The position numbers and the translations under genes are program-made. Positions 18,428 to 27,282 of a stretch of DNA of 64,000 nt are shown in pieces. How positions within the stretch are numbered: the first letter of the stretch is position 1; each line of letters begins with the position of its first letter. The notes under the pieces are model-generated. The model was not told the origin of the DNA and ran no database searches. It saw only the letters and a program-made list of their open reading frames with translations. This stretch comes from Streptomyces sp. NRRL S-455 (lineage in GTDB: Bacteria; Actinomycetota; Actinomycetes; Streptomycetales; Streptomycetaceae), in assembly GCF_000717875.1 (NCBI RefSeq), contig NZ_JOCT01000032.1, positions 13,879 through 77,878 of the forward strand. The letters run 5' to 3'.

Positions 18428-19986
18428 GGAGTGTTCGCTCCCGTCTCCGGGCGCCGCCTGGCGGTCAGGCGGGACGGCAGGTCTGTCGAGTCGGCGCCGC
18501 GCGGGACGCCGAGGCGTTCGAGCACCGCGGTGCCGGCCACCGCGACCGTCAGATTGAGCAGCAGGGCGGCGAGTCCGGCGTAGATCTCCAGCGGTCCGGC
18601 GCCGGTGCCGAGCGGCACGATCGACGAGAACCCCTCACGCACCACCAGGTACGTCCCGCAGACCATGCCGACCGTCCATCCGGCGAGCAGTGCCCGCGGG
18701 TGCAGCCGCCCGGTGAACAGCCCGACGGCGACGGCCGGGAAGATCTGCAGGATCCACACGCCGCCGAGCAGCTGGAGATTGATGGCGTCCTGGTCGCGCA
18801 GCCCGAACACGAACGCCACGGCCCCCACCTTCGCGGTGAGCGACACCGCCTTGGCGATGCGTACCTGCCGCTTCGGCGTGGCCGTCGGATGGACGTACTC
18901 GACGTACACGTTCCGCACGAAGCTCGTGGCGGCCGCGATGGACATCACGGCGGCCGGGACCAGCGCGCCCACGGTGATCGCTCCGAACACCAGTCCCGCC
19001 AGCGGCGCCGGCATCAGCCGGTCGACCAGCATCGGCACGGCGGACTCGGCCCCGCCCTCGGGCGCTCGCACCCCCGTGGCGAGCGCCGCGATGCCGAGGA
19101 ACCCGAAGAGGGCGAGCAGCGCCGTCCAGGCGGGCAGCGCCACGGCGGCCTTGCGTACGGTGCGCGGACTGTCGGCGGCGAACCCGGCGGTGAGCACGTG
19201 CGGGTACATCAGCAGCGCCAGCGCCGAGCCCAGCGCGAGCGTGGCGTAGGCGGGCTGCTGCTCGGGGGAGAGCAACAGGGCGGAACCGGCCGTGTCCGTC
19301 CCGCCCAGCCGCCGCGCCGCTCCCTCGAACACCGCGCCCGGCCCGCCGAGCCGTTCCAGGACCAGCCAGCACACGGCGGTGAGCGAGACGAACACGGCCA
19401 CCGCCTTGAGTGCGGAGATCACGGCCGGGGCGCGCAGCCCGTGCCGGTACGTGGCCACGGCCAGCCCCGCGAAGAGCGCCACCATCACCAGGTCGCCGGC
19501 CGCGCCCCGGGGGTAGAGGCCCCCGGCCGTGAGCACGGCCCGTATACCGAGCAGTTGCAGCGCCAGGTACGGCATCGTCGCGAGAATCCCGGTCAGTGCC
19601 ACCACGAGCGCCAGCGGCGGTGAACCGTACCGCCCGCGCACGAAGTCGGCGGCCGTGACGTACCCGTGGCGGCGGGCCACCGACCACAGCCGGGTCAGCA
19701 GAACGAAGGCGAGCGGACAGACGATCACCGTGTACGGCACCGCGAAGAACGCGGGCGCGCCGTTGCCGTACGCCAGTCCGGGGACGGCGGTGAACGTGTA
19801 CGCGGTGAAGATCGTGCCGCCCAGCAGCAGCCAGGTCCACACGGGGCCGAGCCCGCGGTCGGCGAGCGCCCAGCCCTCCAGGGAAGGCAGCCGGTCGACG
19901 GGGCGCAGACGGCGCGCGGTGACGGCGAGCAGCGACGCTCCGCCTATCACGGCGAGAAACGTCGTGGTCATGGCGCCATCCGCCAT
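18424..19986 (-). CDS. Sodium:solute symporter (SSS/SLC5 family)
   Basis: 520 residues with about 13 hydrophobic segments. SSS-family features include WALADRGLGPVWTWLLLGGTIFTAYTFTAVPG at the N-terminus and the signature region GALVPAAVMSIAAATSFVRNVYVEY. AAGGACGG lies upstream of the ATG at 19984-19986. Substrate unknown; relatives move carboxylates, proline or pantothenate. A DUF3311 protein, the small protein usually encoded beside such symporters, is encoded divergently 178 bp upstream. Its stop overlaps the sigma-factor start. Confidence 0.9.
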   Translation of the reverse strand: MADGAMTTTFLAVIGGASLLAVTARRLRPVDRLPSLEGWALADRGLGPVWTWLLLGGTIFTAYTFTAVPGLAYGNGAPAFFAVPYTVIVCPLAFVLLTRLWSVARRHGYVTAADFVRGRYGSPPLALVVALTGILATMPYLALQLLGIRAVLTAGGLYPRGAAGDLVMVALFAGLAVATYRHGLRAPAVISALKAVAVFVSLTAVCWLVLERLGGPGAVFEGAARRLGGTDTAGSALLLSPEQQPAYATLALGSALALLMYPHVLTAGFAADSPRTVRKAAVALPAWTALLALFGFLGIAALATGVRAPEGGAESAVPMLVDRLMPAPLAGLVFGAITVGALVPAAVMSIAAATSFVRNVYVEYVHPTATPKRQVRIAKAVSLTAKVGAVAFVFGLRDQDAINLQLLGGVWILQIFPAVAVGLFTGRLHPRALLAGWTVGMVCGTYLVVREGFSSIVPLGTGAGPLEIYAGLAALLLNLTVAVAGTAVLERLGVPRGADSTDLPSRLTARRRPETGANTP

Positions 19987-20164
19987 GGGTCACCGTCCTT
20001 GGTGTGCCTGGGCCTTCGCTTGCTGGTTGCGCGGGCGGCCGGTTCGGAGGACAGAGGAGGACAGAAAACCGGCGGGAAATCTTCTGGAAATCCGCTGTCA
20101 ACCGTTCTCAGCGGCTGCGCAACTCTTGCACAGACCGACAGCCAACGGGAGAGGAGCGCAGGTC

Positions 20165-20389
20165 ATGGCACGGACCGGGCATCCACGGCTACGACGTGCA
20201 GCCGCCGCCCTCCTGCTGCTCGCTCCCGCCGCGGGACTGCTGTGGGTTCCCTGGTACGCCGGTGAGAGCCCAGGGCTGGCGGGAACGCCGTTCTTCTACT
20301 GGTACCAGCTCGCCTGGGTACCGGGGTGCGGCCTCTGCCTGCTCGCGGCCTATGCGCTGACCCGGCACGACGACCGTCACGGCCCCTGA
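20165..20389 (+). CDS. DUF3311 small membrane protein
   Basis: 74 residues with two membrane helices: AAAALLLLAPAAGLLWVPWY and the motif FFYWYQLAWVPGCGLCLLAAYAL, the DUF3311 signature. AGAGGAG lies 9 nt upstream of the ATG. DUF3311 proteins are usually encoded directly beside SSS symporters in the same direction. Here the neighbouring symporter (18424-19986) is on the opposite strand and cstA follows downstream. Confidence 0.88.
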   Translation: MARTGHPRLRRAAAALLLLAPAAGLLWVPWYAGESPGLAGTPFFYWYQLAWVPGCGLCLLAAYALTRHDDRHGP

Positions 20390-20481
20390 GCCACGCCGCC
20401 GCCCGTACCTGTATCGCTCCGCGTACACCTCCGCAACACCTCGCGCACCACCCCACACACCTTTTTAGGTGAGGAGTCGCC

Positions 20482-22653
20482 ATGTCTACGTCAGCCATGC
20501 CCGGATCCGCTCTGCCGGCGCCGGACGGCCCACCGCCCCGGCGGTCCCGCATGACCGCACGATCGATCCTCATCTGGACGGCCGTCGCGCTGGCCGGCGC
20601 GGTCGGCTGGGGCGTCCTCGCGCTCTCCCGCGGCGAGGAGATCTCCGCCGTGTGGCTGGTGATGGCGGCCCTCGGCTCCTACGCCATCGGCTACCGCTTC
20701 TACTCGCGGTTCATCGCCCGCCGGGTCCTGGAGGTCGACGACACCCGCGCCACCCCGGCCGAGCGGCTGGAGGACGGAGTCGACTACCACCCGACCGACC
20801 GCCGGGTGCTGTTCGGCCACCACTTCGCGGCGATCGCCGGCGCCGGTCCGCTGGTGGGGCCGGTGCTGGCCGCGCAGATGGGCTATCTGCCGGGCACGAT
20901 CTGGATCATCGTCGGCGTGATCTTCGCCGGCGCGGTCCAGGACATGATCGTCCTGTTCCTCTCCATGCGCCGGGACGGCAAGAGCCTCGGCCAGATGGCC
21001 CGGGACGAGATCGGCAGGGTGGGCGGTGCGGCGGCACTGATCGGTGTCTTCGCCATCATGATCATCCTGCTCGCGGTCCTGGCCATGGTCGTCGTCAACG
21101 CACTGGCCGAGTCGCCCTGGGGCACCTTCTCGGTCGCCATGACCATCCCCATCGCCCTCTTCATGGGCTTCTACCTGCGCTACCTGCGACCGGGTCAGGT
21201 CGTGGAGACCAGCCTCATCGGCGTGGCACTGCTGCTGCTCGCCATCCTCGGCGGCGGCTGGATCCAGGAGTCCTCACTGGCCCAGTACTTCGTCTGGAGT
21301 CCCGAGACCCTGGTCTTCTGCCTCATCGGCTACGGCTTCGTGGCCTCCGTGCTCCCGGTGTGGATGCTGCTGGCGCCCCGTGACTACCTGTCGACGTTCA
21401 TGAAGGTCGGCACCATCGCCCTGATGGCCGTGGGTGTGGTGATCGCCGCTCCGGACCTCAGGGCCGAGCCGGTGACCGAGTTCGCCTCGACGGGCGCCGG
21501 GCCGGTCTTCGCCGGATCCCTGTTTCCCTTCCTGTTCATCACCATCGCCTGCGGCGCCCTGTCGGGCTTCCACGCGCTGGTCTCCTCCGGCACCACCCCC
21601 AAGCTGATCCAGAAGGAGTCCCAGGTCCGGCTGATCGGGTACGGCTCCATGCTCACGGAGTCCTTCGTCGCCGTCATGGCGCTGATCGCCGCCTGCGTGC
21701 TGGAACCGGGCCTGTTCTACGCGATGAACTCCCCTGCCGCGCTGCTCGGCCCGACGGTGGAGACCGCGTCGGAAGCCGTGAAGAACCTCGGCTTCAGCAT
21801 CACCCCGGACCAGCTCGCCGCCGCTGCCAAGGCCGTCGAGGAGGAGACGCTGGTCGGCCGCTCCGGTGGCGCGCCCACGCTGGCCGTCGGGATGTCGGAG
21901 ATCTTCGCCGGGGTGTTCGGCGGGGCGGGGATGAAGGCCTTCTGGTACCACTTCGCCATCATGTTCGAGGCCCTGTTCATCCTGACCACGGTGGACGCGG
22001 GCACCCGCGTGGGCCGCTTCATGCTCCAGGACATGCTGGGCAACATCTGGAAGCCGATCGGGCGTGTCACCTGGAAGCCGGGCATCTGGATCACCAGCGC
22101 TCTGGTCGTCGGAGCCTGGGGCTACTTCCTGTACGCCGGTGTCACCGACCCGCTCGGCGGCATCAAGCAGCTCTTCCCCCTGTTCGGCATCGCCAACCAG
22201 CTGCTGGCCGCGGTCGCCCTGGCCGTCACCACCACCATGCTGATCAAGGCGGGCAAGCTGCGCTGGGCGTGGGTCACCGGCATCCCGCTGGCCTGGGACG
22301 TCGCCGTCACCTACACCGCCGGCTGGCAGAAGATCTTCTCCGACGACCCGAAGATCGGCTTCTTCGCCCAGCGGGACGTCTACGCGGACGCCATCGACGC
22401 GGGTCAGCTGCTGCCTGGTGCCACGACCATGGACGACATGCACACCATCGTCCTCAACAACACCGTCAACGGTGTGATCATGGCGGTCTTCCTGCTGCTG
22501 GTCCTCATCGTCCTGGTCAACTGCGCGGTGGTGTGCGTCCGCGCGGTGCGTGCCCCCGAGCCCCTGCCGACGACCGAGGCCCCGTACGTCGCCTCCCGCA
22601 TCGACGTCCCCGAGCAGCGGAGCACCGAGCCGCTGGTGGGGGCAGGCCCGTGA
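20482..22653 (+). CDS. cstA: Carbon starvation protein CstA (pyruvate/peptide transporter)
   Basis: 723-residue membrane protein with about 16-18 hydrophobic segments. HHFAAIAGAGPLVGPVLAAQMGYLPG near residue 113 is the CstA family block; GALSGFHALVSSGTTPK and FGGAGMKAFWYHFAIMFEALFILTT lie further on. The family transports pyruvate or peptides during carbon limitation. AGGTGAGGAG precedes the ATG. Its stop overlaps the next start (GTGA), so the YbdD-like protein is coupled. Confidence 0.95.
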   Translation: MSTSAMPGSALPAPDGPPPRRSRMTARSILIWTAVALAGAVGWGVLALSRGEEISAVWLVMAALGSYAIGYRFYSRFIARRVLEVDDTRATPAERLEDGVDYHPTDRRVLFGHHFAAIAGAGPLVGPVLAAQMGYLPGTIWIIVGVIFAGAVQDMIVLFLSMRRDGKSLGQMARDEIGRVGGAAALIGVFAIMIILLAVLAMVVVNALAESPWGTFSVAMTIPIALFMGFYLRYLRPGQVVETSLIGVALLLLAILGGGWIQESSLAQYFVWSPETLVFCLIGYGFVASVLPVWMLLAPRDYLSTFMKVGTIALMAVGVVIAAPDLRAEPVTEFASTGAGPVFAGSLFPFLFITIACGALSGFHALVSSGTTPKLIQKESQVRLIGYGSMLTESFVAVMALIAACVLEPGLFYAMNSPAALLGPTVETASEAVKNLGFSITPDQLAAAAKAVEEETLVGRSGGAPTLAVGMSEIFAGVFGGAGMKAFWYHFAIMFEALFILTTVDAGTRVGRFMLQDMLGNIWKPIGRVTWKPGIWITSALVVGAWGYFLYAGVTDPLGGIKQLFPLFGIANQLLAAVALAVTTTMLIKAGKLRWAWVTGIPLAWDVAVTYTAGWQKIFSDDPKIGFFAQRDVYADAIDAGQLLPGATTMDDMHTIVLNNTVNGVIMAVFLLLVLIVLVNCAVVCVRAVRAPEPLPTTEAPYVASRIDVPEQRSTEPLVGAGP

Positions 22654-22841
22654 GCACCGTACGCAAGATGCTGGACACCGTGCTCTGGTACGCGCGCGAG
22701 CTGACCGGCGAGACGGAGTACGACCGCTACTGCGAGCGCCGGCGACGCCACCACCCGCACGCCCCGCTGCCCACCCGGCGCGAGTACCAGCGGATGCGCA
22801 CCAGGCAACGCGAGTGCGAGTCGCCCGGCCGCTGCTGCTGA
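22650..22841 (+). CDS. YbdD/YjiX family protein paired with CstA
   Basis: 63 residues, MSTVRKMLDTVLWYARELTGETEYDRYCERRRRHHP..., the YbdD/YjiX pattern; LLW/ARELTGETEYDRYCE is the conserved block. Highly basic and histidine-rich. The GTG at 22650 overlaps the cstA stop. YbdD-like partners are needed for full activity of CstA-type pyruvate importers in enterobacteria; the role here follows from that. Confidence 0.9.
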   Translation: MSTVRKMLDTVLWYARELTGETEYDRYCERRRRHHPHAPLPTRREYQRMRTRQRECESPGRCC

Positions 22842-22913
22842 TGCCGCACGGCGTTCCTCGCCGCGCGTTTCCCGGCCGCGCGCCCCGACCTCGCTCCGCT
22901 CCACCTCCGCCGA

Positions 22914-22955
22914 GACCGAGATGTTCAGACCGAGATGTTCAGACCGAGATGTTCA
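22914..22955. repeat. Three perfect 14-bp tandem repeats
   Basis: GACCGAGATGTTCA occurs three times in tandem (22914-22927, 22928-22941, 22942-22955). It sits in the otherwise featureless 22842-23150 gap between the ybdD-like and SURF1 genes. The unit is much richer in A+T than its surroundings. Nothing coding was supported in the gap. Confidence 0.9.
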
Positions 22956-23150
22956 AGCGCCGTCCTTCGCTGCTGATCAGCCCCGCCTCGACGACGACCT
23001 CGTGCACGCGACTCACCGAACCCGCGGCCGACCCCGCAGCTGCACGGGGCGCAGGTGTCCCGTCCGGGACGGCCGCGGTCGGCTGCCGCGCGCCGCGGGA
23101 CGGGACTGGGATCGCGGGGCGCACCGGGTGTCGGTCCTTCGCCCGCGCCG

Positions 23151-23948
23151 TCACGCCGTGGCCGGCTCCGACTCCCTGTCCTCCGCCGAGGCGGCGGCCG
23201 CCTGGGCCCGCTCCCGGGCCTCCCGGCGGGCCAGCACCACCCAGCCGACCGGCACGGCGGCGGCGAACAGCCACCACTGGACGGCGTACGCGTAGTTCAG
23301 CGCCGCGTCCTCCTTGCCGGGGTTGCCCAGCAGCTCGGGGGTGTCGCCCTCGGGCTCGGGCGCCGTCTGCGCGATGTAGCCGCCGAGCACCCGGGCGTCC
23401 AGGCGCCGCGCCTCCTGCTCACTGTTGATCAGCATGATCTGCCGGTCCGGCAGGCCCTGGAGGTTCTTGATGCCGCTCGCCTCGGTCGTCTCGTCCGGCA
23501 TCAGCCGCCCCTTGATCGTCACCGTGCCGCCGGGCGGTGCGGGGACCTTCGGGAACGCGGTCTGGCTCGGGCCGTCCGAGGGGATCCAGCCCCGGTTGAC
23601 CAGCAGGACCTTGCCGTCCTCCAGGACGAACGGGGTCAGGACGTGGTAGCCGACCTCGTCGTCGGCGTTGGTCCGGCGGCGGACGACGACCTCGTCCTCG
23701 GTGTCGAAGCGCCCCTTCGCCGTCACGGTCCGGTACCGCTCGGCGCTGGTGACGGTGTGCCCGGGCGCGGTCAGCTTCTCCACGGGCACCGGTTCGGCCG
23801 CCAGCGCGTCCGTGACCAGCTGGTTCCGGGCGGTGCGCTCCTCGTAGCGATGCATCTGCCAGAAGCCCAGCCTGATCATCGTGGGGATGAGAAGCAGGGC
23901 GACCAGTGTGAGGATCACCCACTGCCGGGACATCAGGAAGCGGTACAC
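23151..23948 (-). CDS. SURF1 family cytochrome oxidase assembly protein
   Basis: 265 residues from the GTG at 23946-23948. The first helix is QWVILTLVALLLIPTMIRLGFWQMHR and the last is QWWLFAAAVPVGWVVLARR; LLVNRGWIPSD in the middle is a SURF1 hallmark. SURF1 helps insert heme a into cytochrome aa3 oxidase. The frame is open to a TTG at 23963, but relatives begin VYRFLxSRQWV. No Shine-Dalgarno is visible; the start codon lies within a 14-bp perfect hairpin. Confidence 0.9.
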   Translation of the reverse strand: MYRFLMSRQWVILTLVALLLIPTMIRLGFWQMHRYEERTARNQLVTDALAAEPVPVEKLTAPGHTVTSAERYRTVTAKGRFDTEDEVVVRRRTNADDEVGYHVLTPFVLEDGKVLLVNRGWIPSDGPSQTAFPKVPAPPGGTVTIKGRLMPDETTEASGIKNLQGLPDRQIMLINSEQEARRLDARVLGGYIAQTAPEPEGDTPELLGNPGKEDAALNYAYAVQWWLFAAAVPVGWVVLARREARERAQAAAASAEDRESEPATA

Positions 23949-23979
23949 CCCACGACCGTACAACTCGGTCGTGGGGTGT
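23945..23979. terminator. 14-bp perfect hairpin over the SURF1 start
   Basis: ACACCCCACGACCG (23945-23958) and its exact complement (23966-23979) with a 7-nt loop. On the plus strand it is followed by TTTC, as in an intrinsic terminator, although no plus gene ends nearby. On the minus strand it covers the SURF1 initiation region, so it could instead act on translation of that gene or stop readthrough between the zinc-ribbon gene and SURF1. Confidence 0.6.
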
Positions 23980-23997
23980 TTTCAGGCGGGTACAGGT

Positions 23998-24231
23998 TCA
24001 TACCTTGTCGACGATCCCCACCTTTCCCTCCGCGCGGGCGCAGTGGGCGCCGCAGTACCACTGGCCCTCGACCTCGACGCCCTGGCCGATGATCTGTACC
24101 CGGCAGTGCTCGCAGATGGGGGCCATGCGGTGGATCGCGCAGGCGAAGCAGTCGAAGACGTGCACCGCTCCCTGCGCGTGCACCTCGAAGGTCATTCCGT
24201 ACTGATTGCCACATACCTCACAGGTCGCCAT
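23998..24231 (-). CDS. Small cysteine-rich zinc-ribbon protein
   Basis: 77 residues starting MATCEVCGNQYG. Three metal-ligand clusters are visible: CEVC near the N-terminus, CFACAIH in the middle with CEHC shortly after, and CGAHC near the end. This fits a double zinc-ribbon/metallothionein-like small protein. Function unknown; conserved in streptomycetes. Transcribed toward the SURF1 gene, 50 bp away. Confidence 0.85.
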   Translation of the reverse strand: MATCEVCGNQYGMTFEVHAQGAVHVFDCFACAIHRMAPICEHCRVQIIGQGVEVEGQWYCGAHCARAEGKVGIVDKV

Positions 24232-24328
24232 GGGCCACAGGGTGAGCCGTCACCCCGGCCCGGGCGAGCGGCCACCGGGCGAGTCGTCCGCCATTCACCC
24301 GTCCGTACGGTCGCTCCCGCGCATACGG

Positions 24329-25330
24329 TCACGCCTCCGACGCCGGCTCCACATCCGCCAGGAGCTGCCCGAAAGCGGCCTCGTCCACGACCGGCGTACC
24401 GAACTGCCGGGCCTTGACCGCCTTGGACGTGCCCGAGTCGGGGTCGTTCGTGACGAGCAGGCTGGTCAGCCGGGACAGGCTGGAGGCCACGTGCAGCCCG
24501 GCCTCGGTCGCCCGGTCCTCCAGCAACTCGCGTTCGACCGAGGTGTCACCGGAGAAGGCGACCCGCATGCCCTGCTTGAGCCGCTTGCCCGCCTCGTAGC
24601 GCCCCGGGTTGGGGTAGGGGCAGGCGGGCCGCTTCCGGGACGGCCGCCAACTGCCGGGGCGGTAGCCGCCGTAGCCACCGCTGCCCGCCTGCTGTCCGAT
24701 GCGGGGCGCGGCAGGACGGTCCGACCACTCCGTCAGTGGCCGGCACTCGAGCAGCGGCAGCCGCACGCCGCCGGCCGCCGCGGCCCTGAGGCTGGGCCGG
24801 AACGCCTCCGCCAGCACGCGCGCGTCGTCGAGTGCGTGGTGCGCGCGCCGCTGGACGACTCCGTAGTGCGCGGCGAGGGACTCCAGCTTGTGGTTGGGCA
24901 GCGGAAGTCCGAGCTCCTTGGAGAGGGCGATGGTGCACAGCCGCTGCCGGACCGGAGCCTCGCGCTTCGCGCGCGCGTACTCGCGGGCGATCATCTGCCA
25001 GTCGAAGACGGCGTTGTGGGCGACGAGTACGCGCCCCTCCAGTCGCGTCGTGAACTCCTCGGCGATGTCCTGGAAGAGGGGGGCGCCCTCGAGTGCCTCG
25101 CTCGTCAGTCCGTGGATCCACACCGGGCCGGGGTCCCGCTCCGGATTGACCATCGTGTACCAGTGGTCCTCGACCTCGCCGCGCGCGTCCAGCCGGTAGA
25201 CGGCCGCGGAGATGATGCGGTCGTCCCGGGCCAGGCCCGTGGTCTCCACGTCAACGACCGCGTATCCCTGGGGATACGCGGCCGGCCACGACGTGGAAGA
25301 GGGCACTGCGGTCGTCAGGTCTTCGAGCAT
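24329..25330 (-). CDS. DEDDh 3'-5' exonuclease with C-terminal BRCT domain
   Basis: 333 residues from the ATG at 25328-25330. The exonuclease domain has VVDVETTGL (ExoI: D, E), HNAVFDWQMI (ExoII: D) and HHALDDARV (ExoIII: H, D), so all catalytic residues are present, as in DNA polymerase III epsilon. After a Gly/Arg-rich linker (about 205-250) a BRCT domain follows (MRVAFSGDTSVERELLEDRA to FGTPVVDEAAF). The BRCT combination suggests recruitment to repair or replication sites. Confidence 0.92.
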   Translation of the reverse strand: MLEDLTTAVPSSTSWPAAYPQGYAVVDVETTGLARDDRIISAAVYRLDARGEVEDHWYTMVNPERDPGPVWIHGLTSEALEGAPLFQDIAEEFTTRLEGRVLVAHNAVFDWQMIAREYARAKREAPVRQRLCTIALSKELGLPLPNHKLESLAAHYGVVQRRAHHALDDARVLAEAFRPSLRAAAAGGVRLPLLECRPLTEWSDRPAAPRIGQQAGSGGYGGYRPGSWRPSRKRPACPYPNPGRYEAGKRLKQGMRVAFSGDTSVERELLEDRATEAGLHVASSLSRLTSLLVTNDPDSGTSKAVKARQFGTPVVDEAAFGQLLADVEPASEA

Positions 25331-25579
25331 GGTTCCTGAGGATACGGGCCACGACTGACACCGCGGTCCGAGAGGTGCGCCCACCCGCCCCTTCCGACGC
25401 CCCCTCAGGCGTCTTGTCCGGTCTGTCCGTTCGCGCGGCGTACGTCTGATCGATGCTCAGCTGTGCCGCAGCCGGTCCCGGGATTGGCGGAGATCGCCAA
25501 GAAGCAAGCGCGTACCGTCGGTAATACTTGTGGGTAACAACGTCTGGCCGTGGCAGGGCGGCGGTCCTACGGTGCAGTC

Positions 25580-26512
25580 ATGCCGAACCTGCCCGATGTC
25601 GTGCTGTGGTCGATACCCGCCTTCGTGCTGCTCACCGTGGTCGAGATGGTGAGCTACCGTCTCCACCCGGACGAGGACGCGGAGGGCTACGAGGCGAAGG
25701 ACGCCGCGACGAGTGTCGGCATGGGGCTCGGAAGCCTCGTCTTCGACTTCCTCTGGAAGATCCCGATCGTCGCCGTCTACACGGCCCTCTACGAACTGAC
25801 GCCCCTGCGCGTGCCCGTTCTGTGGTGGACCGTCCCGCTGATGCTGCTGGCGCAGGACTTCTTCTACTACTGGTCCCACCGCGGCCACCACGTCATCCGC
25901 ATCCTGTGGGCCTGTCATGTCGTCCACCACTCCAGCCGGAAGTTCAACTTCACCACCGCGCTGCGTCAGCCCTGGACGTCCCTGACCGTGTGGCCGTTCT
26001 ACGTACCCCTCATCGCCGCCGGCGTGCACCCGGCCGCGCTCGCGTTCTGCTCCTCCGCGAACCTCGTCTACCAGTTCTGGATCCACACCGAGCGGATCGA
26101 CAAGATGCCCCGCTGGTTCGAGTTCGTCTTCAACACCCCGTCGCACCACCGGGTCCACCACGCATCCCAGGGCGGCTACCTCGACCGCAACTTCGGCGGC
26201 ATCCTCATCGTCTGGGACCGGCTGTTCGGATCGTTCGTCGCCGAGACCGTGCGGCCCCGGTACGGGCTGACCAAGAACATCGACACGTACAACCTGCTGA
26301 AAGTGGCAACACACGAATACGTGTCCATCGCGAAGGACCTGAGGGCGGCGCGCAGTTGGCGGGAGCGCGCGGGGCGCGTGTTCCGGGGGCCGGGCTGGGG
26401 GCCCGCACCGGCACCGGCTCCCGTCCAGCCGGCGGCCTCGGGCACCGCTCCGGCTCCGGCCGGCGCGCCCGGTGAGAAACGCGCGCAGGTCGGCGAGAGC
26501 ACCTCCGCATGA
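25580..26512 (+). CDS. Sterol desaturase/fatty acid hydroxylase family protein
   Basis: 310-residue membrane di-iron enzyme. The histidine clusters HRGHH, HVVHHSS and HHRVHHAS are in the usual order, giving the eight-His metal site, and four hydrophobic segments flank them. The C-terminal 50 residues are Pro/Ala-rich. The ATG at 25580 is preferred over 25550; TACGGT at 25568-25573 ends 6 nt before it, which would suit a leaderless message. Lipid substrate unknown. Its end overlaps the next start by 4 bp. Confidence 0.9.
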   Translation: MPNLPDVVLWSIPAFVLLTVVEMVSYRLHPDEDAEGYEAKDAATSVGMGLGSLVFDFLWKIPIVAVYTALYELTPLRVPVLWWTVPLMLLAQDFFYYWSHRGHHVIRILWACHVVHHSSRKFNFTTALRQPWTSLTVWPFYVPLIAAGVHPAALAFCSSANLVYQFWIHTERIDKMPRWFEFVFNTPSHHRVHHASQGGYLDRNFGGILIVWDRLFGSFVAETVRPRYGLTKNIDTYNLLKVATHEYVSIAKDLRAARSWRERAGRVFRGPGWGPAPAPAPVQPAASGTAPAPAGAPGEKRAQVGESTSA

Positions 26513-27282
26513 GCCCCTCCCGTCTCCTCCTCGCCGCCTTCGCTCTCGCCGCCGCCGTCGACCTCGTCTCCCTCGCGGCCGGCTTCGACGCCGGGCACCT
26601 CGTGACAAAGCCCCTGCTGATGCCGCTCCTCGCCTCCTGGGCCGTCCTGCGCAAAGCGCCCCGGCCGCTGGTCGCCGCCCTGCTGTTCGGCTGGGGCGGG
26701 GACGTCCTGCTGCTCTTCGAGGCCGAGCCGGCCTTCCTCGCCGGCATGGCCTCCTTCGCCGCGGGGCACGTCTGCTATCTGGTCCTCTTCGCGAGGTACG
26801 GCAGCCGTCACGCCGTCCCGGCACGCTCCCCCAAGCGCCTCGAGCAAGAGGAACCCCCACACCGGACGCCGCTCCTCAACGGGCAAACCCGGGCCGCCGC
26901 GGCACCAGCCCTCGGCTACGCCGCCGCCCTCGTCACGACCGTCGCGCTGCTGTGGCCGGACCTGCCGGCGGACCTGCGCCTTCCGGTCGCCGCGTACAGC
27001 CTCCTGCTCACGGCCATGGCGTACCGGGCGGGCGTCCGGCTCGGCCTCGTCGCCGGACTCGGCGGCGCGCTCTTCCTGCTCTCCGACACACTCATCGCGA
27101 CCGGTGTCGCCGAGTGGCCGCAGCCGCCCAGGCCCGACTTCTGGATCATGCTCACGTACATCGCGGCGCAGGCCCTGCTCGCCGCCGGCACCCTGGGCGC
27201 CCTCAGGGGTCCTTGCACTGTGCCCGTCCGGGGCGCGCGACCTGGCACCGTGCATCGCAAGGCGCCGGACCACGCGCCCTGA
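26509..27282 (+). CDS. Lysoplasmalogenase (YhhN/TMEM86 family) with repeat-derived segments
   Basis: 257-residue membrane protein; family enzymes cleave the vinyl-ether bond of lysoplasmalogens. Seven or eight hydrophobic segments are visible, with KPLLMPLLASWAVL, GDVLLLFEAEPAFLAGMASFAAGHVCYL and LPVAAYSLLLTAMAYRA. Two segments look foreign: ARSPKRLEQEEPPH (about 105-118), encoded by a streptomycete repeat, and the last 26 residues (GPCTVPVRGARPG...), encoded by MITE copy B. Both lie in loops or the tail, so function may survive. Overlaps the desaturase stop by ATGA. Confidence 0.85.
   Translation: MSPSRLLLAAFALAAAVDLVSLAAGFDAGHLVTKPLLMPLLASWAVLRKAPRPLVAALLFGWGGDVLLLFEAEPAFLAGMASFAAGHVCYLVLFARYGSRHAVPARSPKRLEQEEPPHRTPLLNGQTRAAAAPALGYAAALVTTVALLWPDLPADLRLPVAAYSLLLTAMAYRAGVRLGLVAGLGGALFLLSDTLIATGVAEWPQPPRPDFWIMLTYIAAQALLAAGTLGALRGPCTVPVRGARPGTVHRKAPDHAP
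26826..26860. repeat. Short streptomycete repeat inside the lysoplasmalogenase ORF
   Basis: TCCCCCAAGCGCCTCGAGCA followed by AGAGGAACCCCCAC matches the CCCCAAGCTCTCG...CTCGAGCA...GGGG-CCCCC family seen at 57070-57220 and within copy A. It is in frame and adds a polar loop of about 12 residues. Confidence 0.65.

Noticed and set aside
22842..23150. Small gene in the gap after the YbdD-like gene
   Set aside because: Frames here lack a ribosome site and normal codon bias; only the 14-bp tandem repeat is supported.
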